The notes: generated by a model not told the origin, from the sequence alone. Counted from the stretch's first letter, positions 1-10,828 are shown. The stretch: 64,000 bases of DNA from Anodontia alba (GCA_964016985.1 OZ024831.1:81136263-81200262); one strand, 5' to 3'. Numbers and translations are program-made.

Positions 1-378
1 TACTTCTAGCGATAAATTCTTTTTTAAAGTAGAATTCTCGAGTTTGACAGCTGCGGGTGATCGATTTGTTTGTTTACATTCCGTACGCTCACAAATCACA
101 CAATGCATCTATGACGTCACTTTTCTTCAAAGTGAAAGTACAATGACATGCTTGAAAAATGAAAACGTTGTACAACAATAAAATTTGCAATATGTGGATA
201 TAATTCACACCATGCCAAGGAGTAAGGTAAGAACTATCCTGCGGGGCAGCCTCCCTGATATGTTGACGGTCTACAGAAAAGTGTATTAAAAGATTTCATA
301 ATAATAAAAGGCTATCGATAGCTTGGCCGGTGCTATAAATAGGCGTATCCTAAGTTCGGACAAGTGCAGATCATATCA
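1..378 (-). repeat. 3' LTR of the gypsy element (partial)
   Basis: Bases 1-73 and 271-378 match 11705-11777 and 11778-11885 with 2 and 1 mismatches. The copy stops at the dinucleotide CA on the plus strand (TG on the sense strand), immediately next to a polypurine tract, which fixes the LTR start. Bases 74-270 (197 bp) are absent from the other LTR. That extra block contains a tgacgtcac palindrome, which resembles a CREB/ATF site. The rest of this LTR lies before base 1. Confidence 0.88.
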
Positions 379-391
379 TTACCTCCCCTCC
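379..391 (-). other. Polypurine tract (plus-strand primer) of the gypsy element
   Basis: On the sense strand this reads GGAGGGGAGGTAA and directly abuts the LTR start TGATATG. This is the expected place and composition for the RNase H-resistant primer of second-strand synthesis, and it confirms that the element is transcribed right to left. Confidence 0.82.
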
Positions 392-1276
392 AGAATCGTT
401 AAAGTTCCATCTAACGATTCTGAAAGTTGGCATTAAAAGTTAGGAACAAGCCCGCACGGTAATCCTTTACCTTTACAAAACTAATATTTTCCTTTGGCAT
501 GACCTTAATACACATATTTAACTAACGAGTCTTTTGAAAATTATTAACATAAAAATTGCATGAGTGATCATGAGGAAAGAAAAAAAAAATAAAACAATGA
601 TTATCATGCACATTCATACCATCTCTCTGACTCCAATGTAAGAAATCCAGATGACGGCACCAAAACTACTCAGTGTGCCGGAACGATAAAGGTAATATAA
701 CAGTCAATTTAGATTGAGCATTCCAACATTTGATTAGTCTCAGACGATGATTTACAATGCACCCCTCAACATGAGACGACTAACGCATGACTAATACATA
801 ACTAGTATATAAAGTAAATCAATGCATATATTCAGCTTAGCATGCCAATGACAGCTATCACCAGAACATTGCAATAACCGTCCTTGCATCCTCGTTCAGA
901 TTTCTCTATGAAAGTTATAATTCAACCCTATCTCGCGTTCCTTACAGCAGGTTGCTATGCTGGCAGTCATGCAAGCTGGAATTTCAACTCTAGCCTTCTA
1001 TACAATCTCTCATGGGTGTATGAAATGTCATATCACAGTCAATTTGAAGAAGTATTACTTAATTACAATTGTTAATTCTGCTAAAATGACCAGTGATGAT
1101 ATGAAAGCAGTCACTTTAGGTAAAGCAGACACCATGCAAAAAACAAAAATCTAAACAATTATATAAAGCTAATAACTCAAATACTCTAGGGCCTATTACT
1201 GTTCAATTAAAATGTAACAAATACTTATTTTACAACATGAACATTTTTACACACTTTCTCCGCCTTAATCCTTAAA
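392..1276. other. Non-coding stretch between the env-position ORF and the 3' LTR
   Basis: About 885 bp with only short, overlapping, unconvincing ORFs (for example 884-1154 on the plus strand). No domain, tRNA or repeat is seen. It is best read as the 3' untranslated region of the gypsy element. Confidence 0.6.
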
Positions 1277-2841
1277 CTACTTACTTTCGCTCTCACTCTC
1301 ACTCACCTCACCCTCACTCTTGCTACCCGAAATCTTACTCTTAGCTACTAAAACTACTCCTTTTGGTTGGTTTTCCTTGTCTCGTCGCTCATTTCTCCAG
1401 CTGTTTTTTGAGTCTTTCCTGTCGTTGTTCTGCCTTTCTTGAAGAGCCCGTCGCTGTTCTCTTCTGTCCCGCTCTCTCTGGTTAGCCCTCCACTGCTCTT
1501 CTGCACGTCTCTCTTCTTCTCTCCTCTGGATAGCTCTCCGTTGTTCTTCTCTGTGTCTCTCTTCTTCTTTCCTCCAGCGGTCGATCTCTCGTCTTCGTTC
1601 ATTGTCTCTCCTCCTGTCAAACTCCTGCATCACCTCCTCCCTATGCCTCTCTAGTCTTTCGTTTGCCTCCATCGATCCCTTTAACCCCATCATTACACTC
1701 GCCACTTTTGCCAACAAACATGAATTGTCTACCATTTTTTCTTGAAGTTTTTCCAGCGCGCCTACACTTCTGTTGACTGCCTCTGTGAGCTTTCCAATAG
1801 CTGTTACCATAGTTGCCTGGCTAAGTCTCTCAACATCAACAGTCAAGCTGGTCTCATCCTTTCTTGACAATTTTTGGAGCACCAGCGGATCTTCTTCTTC
1901 TTCTAAACCCCTCTTCTCCCTCGGATGTATAAAAGTTACCAGTTCATTCTCCCCTGGAATCTCAACTACCCCACCCTGATCTGCTATCTCGCCTATATCC
2001 GAATTCTTATTACTCTTAGCCTCTTTCGATTCCTCTGGTACCGCCATGCTAGAATCTGCTTCTGGTTTCTCACTTGACGCATCACTTTCAGTTGCCGAAG
2101 CTGTATCACTCCTGTCCTGCTTGGAAGGGGCCGTCACTGCAGAGCTATTTTCCAGAAGCGGTCATAGAGGAGTTGCTGATAGTAGCTGAGCTAACTCTTG
2201 TATGGGCTGAAGCGCAGAAGATGCCATAGTCACTATCTGCTGAGGATTCAGGTTGGTGGCTGTGGTAGGTTCCGCTATCGATAGAGATACAGCAGGCGGT
2301 GATAGTTGTACAGGAACATGAGACTGTGTCTGCTCTGATTCAGTCATACAATCAGGTGTGGTACATTGCATTCCCCCATCTCCGATCAGTCCTGGAAACA
2401 ACTGGTTTAGTGTAGTCGCTAACTGACTCCTTGACTCTGCAACCACTCTAGACTTTGCCTGATTCATAAAATGGGCAAGACTCTCTTCCGCTGATAACTG
2501 TACATAATCCACTGCACTTAGTCTGTGTGAAGTACTACTTTGCACAATAAGAGTCTCGTTTATACCTTGCTCAATACCACGTTTCTCAGCCATATCCCTG
2601 TGTCTCTTGCAGGTCGTGAAATGTTGTAGAAGCTGCTCTTTTCTTTGTCCTTTAAACAATAATACGGCACATTTTCTAATGCCCCGAGCATCTTCAGAAT
2701 ATGTTCCTCAATACGACACTTTATGTCCACTACTCGTCTTCCTTCTCTGTAGTGACACGTCATACACTGGTACGTTCTACCTCTTCTTCTTGCCCTCTCT
2801 CTAGCCTCTCTCTCATCTATACCACAATCTGGGTCGAACAT
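1277..2841 (-). pseudogene. Extra ORF in env position: zinc-finger-like N-terminus and coiled-coil C-terminus, broken
   Basis: Three open stretches form one gene. 2841-2560 encodes a basic N-terminus with C-x2-C (residues 26 and 29, YQCMTC) and a later EEHILK His, like a C2H2-type finger. 2659-2162 opens in another frame with LLQHFTTCKRH, which looks like the His part of a second finger, so a frameshift lies near 2650. 2162-2160 is a TGA, and 2159-1277 continues in the same frame. The next open stretch has no ATG (its first candidate start is GTG at 2137), which supports an in-frame nonsense mutation rather than a separate gene. The C-terminal part is acidic at first, then a long Arg/Glu-rich coiled coil (about residues 160-250 of that stretch) and an SESESESK tail. 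No signal peptide, transmembrane helix or furin site is seen, so it is not an envelope protein. Nucleic-acid binding is an inference. Confidence 0.7.
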
Positions 2842-3384
2842 CTTCCTGAAAGTACAGCTTGAACGACCAGGCTAAGTAATCTGTTAAACTCCATCACATA
2901 TTGCCTGTTATGATCACTGCCTGTTTCTCATTGTGTTATATACCCCCTTTAATACAGGGATTAATCGCTGAATGACCGGTTGCATTCTCCGATAAATCGT
3001 CTTAAAAATGGCCGACTCTAAACTGACGCCGTGAGGCCACATCTCTTGACCCGCCTAATGGCATCCCATTCAACGCCTATACTTCTGCTTTATAAAACTT
3101 CATACCCTCACCTCAATCTTCATCGATTATTTTGCGCAATCTTCCGCTTTCGGCATTGCCTCCCTCTAATCTATAACCTCGTGACATCGCCGACGATTTA
3201 CCACAAGAACGCAAAAGCGAAAACGCCGAGCTGTCGTCATTCATTCTGTGACCACGCCTATCTTATTCCTCATCCTTTGTATTTGGAGCAGTACTCTATC
3301 AGTGCTTCACTGGCTTCTTGCACTAAGTCACTAGCTTATTCAGCATATCTTCGAGATAAGAAAACCACCCCGGTAAGTAATCGG
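2842..3384. other. Spacer between integrase and the env-position ORF
   Basis: About 540 bp with no supported coding on the minus strand. The plus-strand open frame 3031-3489 has no recognisable domain and overlaps the integrase end, so I treat it as chance. The gap implies that the downstream ORF needs its own subgenomic or spliced RNA, or internal initiation. Confidence 0.5.
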
Positions 3385-4660
3385 CTACATCAAGCATTGT
3401 CTTATCTGGTTAGTAGTGTGAGACTGTTTCGCCATCATCCTCTTCTTTGCTCTCACTATCCACGGTGGGGGATGATCCCCTTCGTATAATTTCAACTTAT
3501 TGTGGTGTACCAACCTGGTTCTGCCTTCTTTGTCGAGCTGAAGCAGGAAGTTCATCTCTGAGTGCTTTTTTACCACTAGATATGGACCCTCGTATATGTG
3601 TTGCAGCTTAGGTGATACCCCTACCTCTAGTGTCTCGTGCAAGAACCAAACTGCGTCTCCTTCATTGTACTTGTTTAGGACTAATTTCGTATCGTAAAGA
3701 TCCTTACTCCGTTTAGCTGCTGATGATAGATGCCTCCTGGCTATGTCGTGTGCATGCTGCATCCTTTGTCTAAGCCTGTCTACAAACTCCCCATAAGAAG
3801 TAATTGGAAAACCATCGCGTGTCTTTGCAGTTCCGAATGCTAACTCGGCGGGCAGGCGAACTTCACGGCTCATAGTCAGCAGGTTCGGCGTAAGCTTTGT
3901 AGCTTCGTGCAGGGTGGCGCAATATGCTCCAGCCAGGCGACCTAGAGGGAGGTCCCAGTCCTCCCCGCCGAGGTATGCTTTTATCATGCGCAGTAGTGTT
4001 CGATTAAACCGCTCATACTGGCCATTTCCTTTCGGGTTTCAAGGGCTTGTTCGCGTCTTTCGTATCTCTAACATGCGGCATAGTTGTCGAAAAATTTCAC
4101 TTTCGTACGTGCGCCCCTGATCGCTATGGACCGACATTGGACAACCCCAACGAGATATGAATTCGTTAAGAATTTTATTCGCGCAGACTTCTGCCGTCAT
4201 GTCTGGAACCGGTATAATTTCCACGTACTTGGTAAAATGGTCAGTGAGGAGTAAGATGAAACGATTACCGCGTCTTGGTACTGGCAATGGTCCTAGGAAG
4301 TCAGTTGCGACACAGTCTCCTGGGGCGCCTGCGGGTAGACGTCCTAATGGGGCTCGAGGGCTTTTTTTGGTTTCTTGTCCATTGCACAGATGTCGCATTT
4401 CTGGATATAGACTCTAATATCCTCCTTCATGGCAAACCAGTAAAATCGCTGACGAATCTTCTCCTTGGCCGGATAAAACACTATCATGCATCTGAAACAG
4501 GATATCAGACTTCAATGACCTTGGCACCACAAATTGCGTATATTCTCCAGAACCATCCTTCTTGGGAAATTTCCTGTAAAGCAACCCATCCTTCAGAAGA
4601 AGAGAATCCCAGAGAATCCAGTAGTGTCTCTCCGCCGGCCTTTTAGAAGCCATGTCTTGT
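3385..4660 (-). pseudogene. Integrase of the gypsy element (H2C2, DDE core, GPY-like C-terminus), frameshifted
   Basis: The N-terminal zinc-binding module starts in 4653-4414 (QMHDSVLSG). Its Cys pair (KCDICAM) is in another frame near 4400-4380, just before a run of seven A where the frame shifts again. The catalytic core follows in 4398-4039 with Asp in VATDFLGPLP and Asp in HSDQGRTYES. The catalytic Glu is in GNGQYERFNRTL at about 4035-4000, read in the frame of 3987-3385. The C-terminus has IYEGPYLVVKK, which matches the GPY/F module. All three acidic residues are present, so the fold is recognisable, but at least three frame changes break it. It would join element cDNA to host DNA. Confidence 0.88.
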
Positions 4661-5178
4661 TTGCTAGGCCTTTTACTGTTTCTGAAGGCTCTTGAGATCG
4701 GTCCTATATCCTCATCCTCTTCTTGGAGACGCTTCAGTTCTGCTGTTGACCTATTATTGAATCATGATGTGACTATTTCAACAATATCGGCACTGGCCTC
4801 CTTTCCATAGCTGTCATGTGCTGAGGTTCCGGGAGTGGCACCATCTGTTACCCCCTTGAGTACATTTTGCTCTACTTCTTTTCTTTCTACTACTTCCACT
4901 CTCTCCTCGCCTGCTATCATCGGTTCCTTCGAATTGCTAGTGAAGCTCTCTCTGTCTGTTCTTGCTGCATTATCCTGGAAGACCTGACTCTTTGTGAAGG
5001 CGATATCTTTGTTTTCGACTGTTAAGCCGTACCCATCTTCAACAGTAGCGATTCCCTGTTTATGAGTGATATGTGCTGTTGCATTTCCTACCTCTGCCTG
5101 ACCACTGTGAGTGCGGCTTTTAGGACCGATTATGTCTTTGTAAAGCTTCTCGTGGACCATGTCCTGCGCTCGCTTGTG
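4661..5178 (-). pseudogene. Linker region of pol between RNase H and integrase
   Basis: The open frame 5160-4762 (132 codons) is acidic and polar (repeated E, V, K, T; for example ERVEVVERKEVE) and shows no known domain. It continues as a charged RLQEEDEDIGPI-like stretch toward the integrase zinc module. Gypsy pol normally has a shorter tether here, so this looks like an expanded disordered linker. Assignment rests on position only. Confidence 0.55.
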
Positions 5179-6960
5179 TCATTTCCTGCAGGGGCCACAT
5201 TTAAGCATCTCTGTTGTATCCTGTACGGGACAGTCACAGTCCCTAGGATTTTCGCATCGTGATAGCGCATCGCAGTGAGCCTGTTTTCCACCGGGCCTAT
5301 ACTGAATGGCGAAATCATATTGGCCCAAGATCTCTATCCAGCGTGCTACCTTCCCTCTTGGCTCTTTAAGTCTGAACAGCATACTAGGCTTTGGTGGTCA
5401 CTTCGCACTAGAAAACGCCTGCCTAAAAGGTACTGACGAAAGTACTCTATAAAGTAGCGCACTGCAAAAAGTTCTTTTTCTGTTACGCAGTAGTTGGACT
5501 CTGCCTTGTTCAGAGCCCTGCTGGCGTATGCTATAACTCGTTCCCTGTCCTCTTGCACTTGGTGTAGGACACCTCCTATGCCTGTTCCCGATGCGTCGAC
5601 GTCGAGAATGAATTCTCCAGCCTCATTCAGCGGGTATCCCATGACATCGGTGCTAACCAGAGCCTTCTTAAGGTTATCGTAGGCTTGGTCACAGGCGTTA
5701 TTCCATGTAAATTTCTTGCCCTTCTTTGTCAGCTCTACCATGGGTCTAACCATACCGGCGAAGTCCTTAATATAACGTCGATAATAAGAGCCCATGGCAA
5801 CAAACTGTTTAATCTGCCTCGGAGTACTTGGCTTTGGCCAACATAAGATCTTCGCGATATTTGTAGGGCTCGGTTTTACGCCCTCTCCTTCTCCTGATAC
5901 TACATGCCGTAAGAAGACGACTTCTTTCTGCAGCATGTGGCTCTTGGCAGGTTTTAGTTTCAACGCCGCGCGTTTTGATTCTTTGCAAAACCTCCTCGGC
6001 TCTCTCCAAATGTTGACTGAAATCTTGCCCATAAACGATGATATCGTCAATGTAGATCAGGCAAGTTACCCACTGCAGGCCTTGGAATGCCATTTCCATA
6101 GTCTTCTGGAAGGTTGAAGCAGAGTTGTTTAGACCAAATGGCATTCTTGTCATCTCAAACTGCCCATATTTACACACAAATGACGTTTTGGGCACGTCTT
6201 CTCTCTTTACCGGAATTTGGAAGTAACCACTCGTTAAGTCAAACGTACTAAAGAGACTAGACCCTGCCACCGAATCCAAACAATCTTGAATCCTTGGCAG
6301 AAGAAATCCGCCCGGCTTCACCAGCTGGTTAAGTTTCCGATAATCCACACAGGGTCGTACTCCACCATCCTTCTTGGCCACCAAGACTATAGGGCTGGCC
6401 CAGGGTGATGTGCTCTCTCTTATCACACCTTTCTGCTTTAGCTCCTCTATAGCTTTCTTCTCCTCTGTGGCGTGTGCCATGGGCACGCGTCTTGGAGCCT
6501 GTTTAATAGGGGCTGCATCTCCCGTTGGGATAGAATGCTCCGTCAGATGTGTGAGACCTAGATCCCATTCATCTCTCGAGAAGGTATCCTTGTACTTAAT
6601 CAGCAACCCTCTCAGTTGTTCTTTCCCTCTAGAATTGATGCCCTGGCTTGCTTTTTTATAAAGGTCCCTTAAATGCTCTGGAACTTTGAGCTCCTTTTGT
6701 AAACTGGCGGGAGCTATGTTCACGTTACATGCTACAGTGGTTTCCTTAGCCCTGTCATTTAAGATCACTCTTCTGGTTTGATAGAAATTCTCAGTCTCTT
6801 TTTCCTCTTCATGAGTGACTAGAACCTTTGGGTTATCTAGTATTGGTTCTGCCTGGCCTACTACTGCATCTTGCTTTACTGATACAGCAGTCGGATATGG
6901 GTTTAGAACACGTACTTTGTAAGTGCATGCTCTATTGATGTCTACTAGGGTTGATGCCAT
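5179..6960 (-). pseudogene. Reverse transcriptase and RNase H of the gypsy element, frameshifted
   Basis: The frame 6960-5809 (383 codons) carries RT motifs in order: KDGGVRPCVDYRKLN, LFSTFDLTSGYFQIPV, FGLNNSASTFQ and the active site YIDDIIVYG. Near 5975 the frame shifts to 6050-5346, which holds the connection region (CWPKPSTPRQIKQF), then RNase H with FILDVDASGTGIGGVL (first Asp), EKELFAV (Glu) and RSDHQSL (Asp). A second shift near 5380 moves into 5382-5179, which ends the RNase H (YDFAIQYRPGGKQAHCDALSR). Length, order and motifs match Ty3/gypsy. The active-site residues are intact but the ORF is split at least twice, so this copy cannot make one polyprotein. Confidence 0.92.
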
Positions 6961-6969
6961 TTGGAGTGG

Positions 6970-7618
6970 CTAGGTCTCCCTGAAATATGCAGTCGGTTCA
7001 ACAATATAATCTACATCTGCTGAGAAGTCATCATACTCCTGTCTTTCTATGAAGACATCTATCACCGCCTCACTTTGGGCTGGTATGACATAGTGATCTG
7101 CGGCTGTCACCTTGCGGATTCTGTTTTGCGAGCCAATTTGGATAATAGATACCTCTTTGCCTGCAATCATCAAAACTCCCTTACTCATTAACAGATCTGT
7201 AGGTCCATTTTCGCCATTTTGTAAGAGATCTATGCCCAAAAGACCATCATCGTCAATTTCTGCCACAATTGCTTCAACATACATCTCGGCTGGACCTAAA
7301 TGGAGCTTGACAGTACCTTTCCTACCTCATTGATTGTGGTACCTCCTGCGCCTATTAATTTTGATGATTTTCCAAGTGGCGGTTTATCAGGCTTCATTGC
7401 CTCATATAGTTTCTTAGAGATTATAGTTTTTGAAGCACCGGTGTCTGTCGTAAGCAGTGCCGGATAACCTTCAATTGATCCCCTGATATAAACTCCGTCA
7501 GGCAGCTTCCTTAAGTGTTTGATAGATTTTACCACGGCATCATTCCACGATGCTTCTTTTTTACTTAGGCCCTTATTACTATTACAGGCTTCTCTGCGGC
7601 CTCCAGAGACAGCCTGTT
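6970..7618 (-). pseudogene. Aspartic protease of the gypsy element, at the start of pol
   Basis: The pol frame is open from the gag stop (7618) through 7296 and contains LLTTDTGASKTIIS, with the DTG catalytic triplet of a retropepsin. The rest of the fold (MYVEAIVAEIDDDGLLGIDLLQNG, with the GLLGID strand typical of the second half) is in another frame, 7284-6970, so a frameshift lies near 7310. No ATG precedes the domain in the upstream part, which fits expression only by frameshifting from gag. The next domain (RT) starts about 10 bp later in another frame. Confidence 0.85.
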
Positions 7619-7628
7619 CTAGTTTAAA
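7567..7628 (-). promoter_or_regulatory. -1 programmed ribosomal frameshift signal at the gag-pol junction
   Basis: On the sense strand the last gag codons are AAT TTA AAC followed by TAG, so the heptamer T TTA AAC (7628-7622) sits in the right phase for X XXY YYZ slippage and ends exactly at the stop. A -1 shift enters the protease frame, which is open. Four bases downstream begins a hairpin: ACAGGCT (7617-7611), one bulged G, TCTCTG (7609-7604), a 7-base loop, CAGAGA (7596-7591), AGCCTGT (7590-7584). The loop bases AGGCC can pair with GGCCT at 7571-7567, giving an H-type pseudoknot. Heptamer, spacing and structure fit known retroviral and coronavirus signals; activity is inferred. Confidence 0.85.
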
Positions 7629-10289
7629 TTATTGTCTTCCCGATTCCTTTTCACCGGCCCTTCTCTGCCATGGTGATTTTCTTTCTTTGACTGCATCTTA
7701 TTTTTCTCTGGACAATCCCTTATCATATGTCCTCTTTCCCGACAACCGTAGCAAACAATGCCGCCATTAGTAGGTTGCTTCCTTTGTTGCGTTTCATGTT
7801 TAGCCTCATCTGCCCTCTTCATCTCTGCCAGTTGGTCCATCAAGGCTTGTACTAATTTGTTTGTCTCTGAGATGAATTTCATTGACTCAGAACCTGCACC
7901 ATCATTCTCCTTTATAACAGCCCCCTTTTGCTCGCCTCTTTGTGGCTTCTTTCTCTGATCTTCTCCAAGCTTCGTAGGTATTCTCATGACATATTCTGGA
8001 ACTTCGTCCTGAATATCATATCCATCATCTTCATTGTCGCTATCTTGACTTGTTCTTCTGACATAGCGTTTAAATTTCTTCTCTCCATACCCATCTAATG
8101 CGTTTCTTCTCTTCGTCTGTACGAAATTTACTGCATGGCGCACAGCTTCGTCTATGTTAGATGGCTCTTTATGGAATTCTATCTCGAATCGCGCCTCACT
8201 GTCTTTTAGCCCATCGAGGAACCGCCTTACAAGGTCCTCTTGCCTTGTTCTATCATCTCTAAATTTATACGCTTTGGCATATAATCGTTTAAGGTCAGCT
8301 GCGAACTCTTCAACAGTCTCGTCTTGGCGCAGGCTTCTCTGGCTGAAACGGGCTGCATATGTTCTCTCTGTCTCTATCACCCTGAATCTACTATTTAGCT
8401 CTTTTACCAGCTCGTTGTAATTCGAAAGGATTGGTTGAACGAGTTGTGAGAAGACAAAATCTCCAGCCTTGCCCTGAAACCTTGGTAACAAGTTGTCTAG
8501 CTTTGCCTCCTCGCACCAATTCCGTCGCCTAGCAACCGCTTCAAACCGGTTAAACCACACTTTCCACTCTTCCTTTCCTGTGAAAGGTGGCAATTTTGGT
8601 TCTGGAACTGCTGATTGAAAATTTCTATTTCCATATGCTGGCCTACAATACGAGCTTTGTCTTATTTGCCTGCTGTCATTATGCGGTTCGTTTTGCTCAT
8701 ACTGTGATTTGTGCCTTAGCGTTGAGTCTGTGTGATGCAGTGTACTTCTGATGCCCTCTTGAGCAGCTTGAAATTTTCCACTACCACCATAGTATGTTTG
8801 TTGCGAAGATTGATACTGCCGAGGAATAGTCTGCTCTGATATGCATCTATCAGGAAAATTCTGTTCTGGGGATGGGCACTGAATCCGGACAGTGGTCTCC
8901 CCTTCTGGCAAACCTCTCGAAACTCTGTGGTTATCGACGTTGCCACACGCACTGTGTGTGTACTGTAATGTGGTTGATTTCGGTAATGGCATGTTGCTCT
9001 CCCTTTTCGCATCTGTAAGAGGACAATTTCTATTTAATAGGCTTGTAGCCAGATACTGACGTTGAAATCCCTCGTCCTGGGATAAGGCACTTATCTCTCT
9101 TTGTGAGTCAGGGGTCCTCCCTTATTCAACAATGTTTGTCAGCGGATGTGCGCACAATGAGTTTATCTCCCTTTGCGAGGCATAAGAGTGCCTACCCTCT
9201 TCAGTGGGTTGCCTGGTTGAGTCTGAGTATTGCCGTACATTGGCCCCCCTTTCGGTCAATGAGGAAGTAGCGCTTTCGTCGATGACGGTCGGCACCGGTA
9301 AGAGGCGTGCCGACTGGGCGTCTTTCTCCCATAGAGTCCCATTTGACAAGTCGTTTCCATATGTTTGGCTATTTGTGAGGCTGACGTACTGCTGCGTAAT
9401 GCCCACCCCTCTTTGGGGAGCAGGGGCACATGCGCTCATATCAGCAAAGCTTGCCATTGGGCGTGAATACCGGTCACTGCACTCTCCTTGTGTTGCAGAG
9501 GGCCAGTAAGTTCCAGCCATATCTGTCTGTGTGGGGATTGAGGACTGCGGGGCAGCATAGGTAGTAATAGTTACAGGGTCTACACGTCTGTCACTGGTGT
9601 TGGTTGCGGTGTATGGTCTGTGGATAAAGACCGTACTCTGCCTCTGTTCGTTTTCTGTGCCGCTAATCTCCGCATCTCGTTTGCATTTGAATACCCATAT
9701 GAAGCATAGCCAGTCCTTTTATCACCGTTGGCGCATAACCGGTTACGCGGAGTGACAGCGTCTTGTAACTCATTAAGTGGTGTAGTTTCTGTAGGGAGTG
9801 CTGCAATGGCGCCGACGTTTGCAGTGATGGTATGAGCTTGCATACTGTGTTGTATGTTCCTCACGAGCGATGATTGATTGTGTTGGGGTTTAACGACACG
9901 TCAACCCTTGAGGGTCATTTTGTGTCGTTCACGAGCGATGAAAGGTCTTCTAATGCTCCAGTAATGCAGTCCTGCCTCTGCTGCATGCCAAGAAATGCCT
10001 CGCTGAGGCTTGCTACTGTGGCTTGCTGACCGGCCTCTGGACGTGGCACCTGACGGAGTGTGCTATCACTACTCTTGTTAAGAGACTGGCTAGTTGGGGC
10101 TGCTTGATGTATGGAGGGCTGGGATGTATAGAGGCGCTCGTGTGATCTGCCGTGAGCTTGGCCCTCATACTCGTATTGGTCTGTATCCTCATAATATGGG
10201 CGATTTGTTCTATTGCCCCCTCGTTCATAACCCATTTGCAAGCTGGTCTGGTCCTGTCTTTGCAGTTGCACTAGTACTGCCGCTGCCAT
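7619..10289 (-). pseudogene. Gag of the gypsy element, with zinc knuckle, broken in its N-terminal part
   Basis: The best part is 8992-7619 (457 codons). It has a retrotransposon gag capsid-type domain (FTGKEEWKVWFNRFEAVARRR through RRFLDGLKDSEARFE), then a charged stretch, then a CCHC knuckle CYGCRERGHMIRDC (CX2CX4HX4C) near 7755-7714, and it ends at the TAG at 7621-7619. The frame 9520-9122 is in phase with it and is separated by a single TAA (9124-9122). The first ATG stretch, 10289-9915, and 9864-9580 are in other frames, so at least two frameshifts and one stop are present. The N-terminal 400 or so residues are low-complexity (Ser, Thr, Gln, Tyr rich) and have no domain I recognise. This extension makes gag unusually long. 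Confidence 0.85.
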
Positions 10290-10525
10290 GTGGTCGCTAG
10301 AGGCCTCCGGTGCATGCCTCGTCGCCTTTTCGGTACCTAATTGGCTCTCAGTACACGGTTAAAGACTGTCTTGGCACTCTACTTCACTTCTTCGGTGACT
10401 CGTTGCACTTTGACCATCTTGGCGCACCTCCTGGTCCATGACATTATCACCATCCGTCACTCCGTCCATAATTCTTCACCGGGGAGGATGGGTTCGTATC
10501 TCTAGATCTGCCGTATGAGGAGACA

Positions 10526-10546
10526 AATCTCACTTCTCTGACACCA
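10526..10546 (-). other. Primer binding site, tRNA-Leu type, with a 2-base insertion
   Basis: On the sense strand it begins TGGTGTCAGAGAAGTGAG. From memory, animal tRNA-Leu(CAA) ends in CCCACTTCTGACACCA, and the site matches its complement except for one extra CT pair and one substitution. It lies five bases inside the LTR end CA and about 240 bp upstream of the gag ATG, as expected for the minus-strand primer site. Confidence 0.75.
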
Positions 10547-10551
10547 GAATA

Positions 10552-10797
10552 TGTTGCGAGTTACCTCCCTTATCTTCGTGATTACCTTCGTGGCTTGGAA
10601 TGGCGGTGCTGTGCGCTGGCTGGCCAGTTAGCACTGTTTGCAAACAATATATTGCCCAAGAAACGTCTCGGGATAACAGTGTTCAAGAAAAGGGTGGACT
10701 TCAACTGAAGTTTATTTTGCGAAAGTTAATGCTTGTTATGATTCGTTTGGGAAGACAAGTACAACATGAAGAGTGTCAGAAATTTCAGAATTTAATG

Positions 10798-10828
<31 letters not shown>

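Noticed and set aside
3031..3489. 152-codon plus-strand ORF opposite the integrase end
   Set aside because: No domain, composition rich in Leu, Ser and His, and antisense to a certain integrase end over part of its length.
10420..10440. Another possible primer binding site (GGTCCA next to TG)
   Set aside because: The implied tRNA would have an acceptor stem starting with C and no usual T-stem. The tRNA-Leu match at 10526-10546 is much better.
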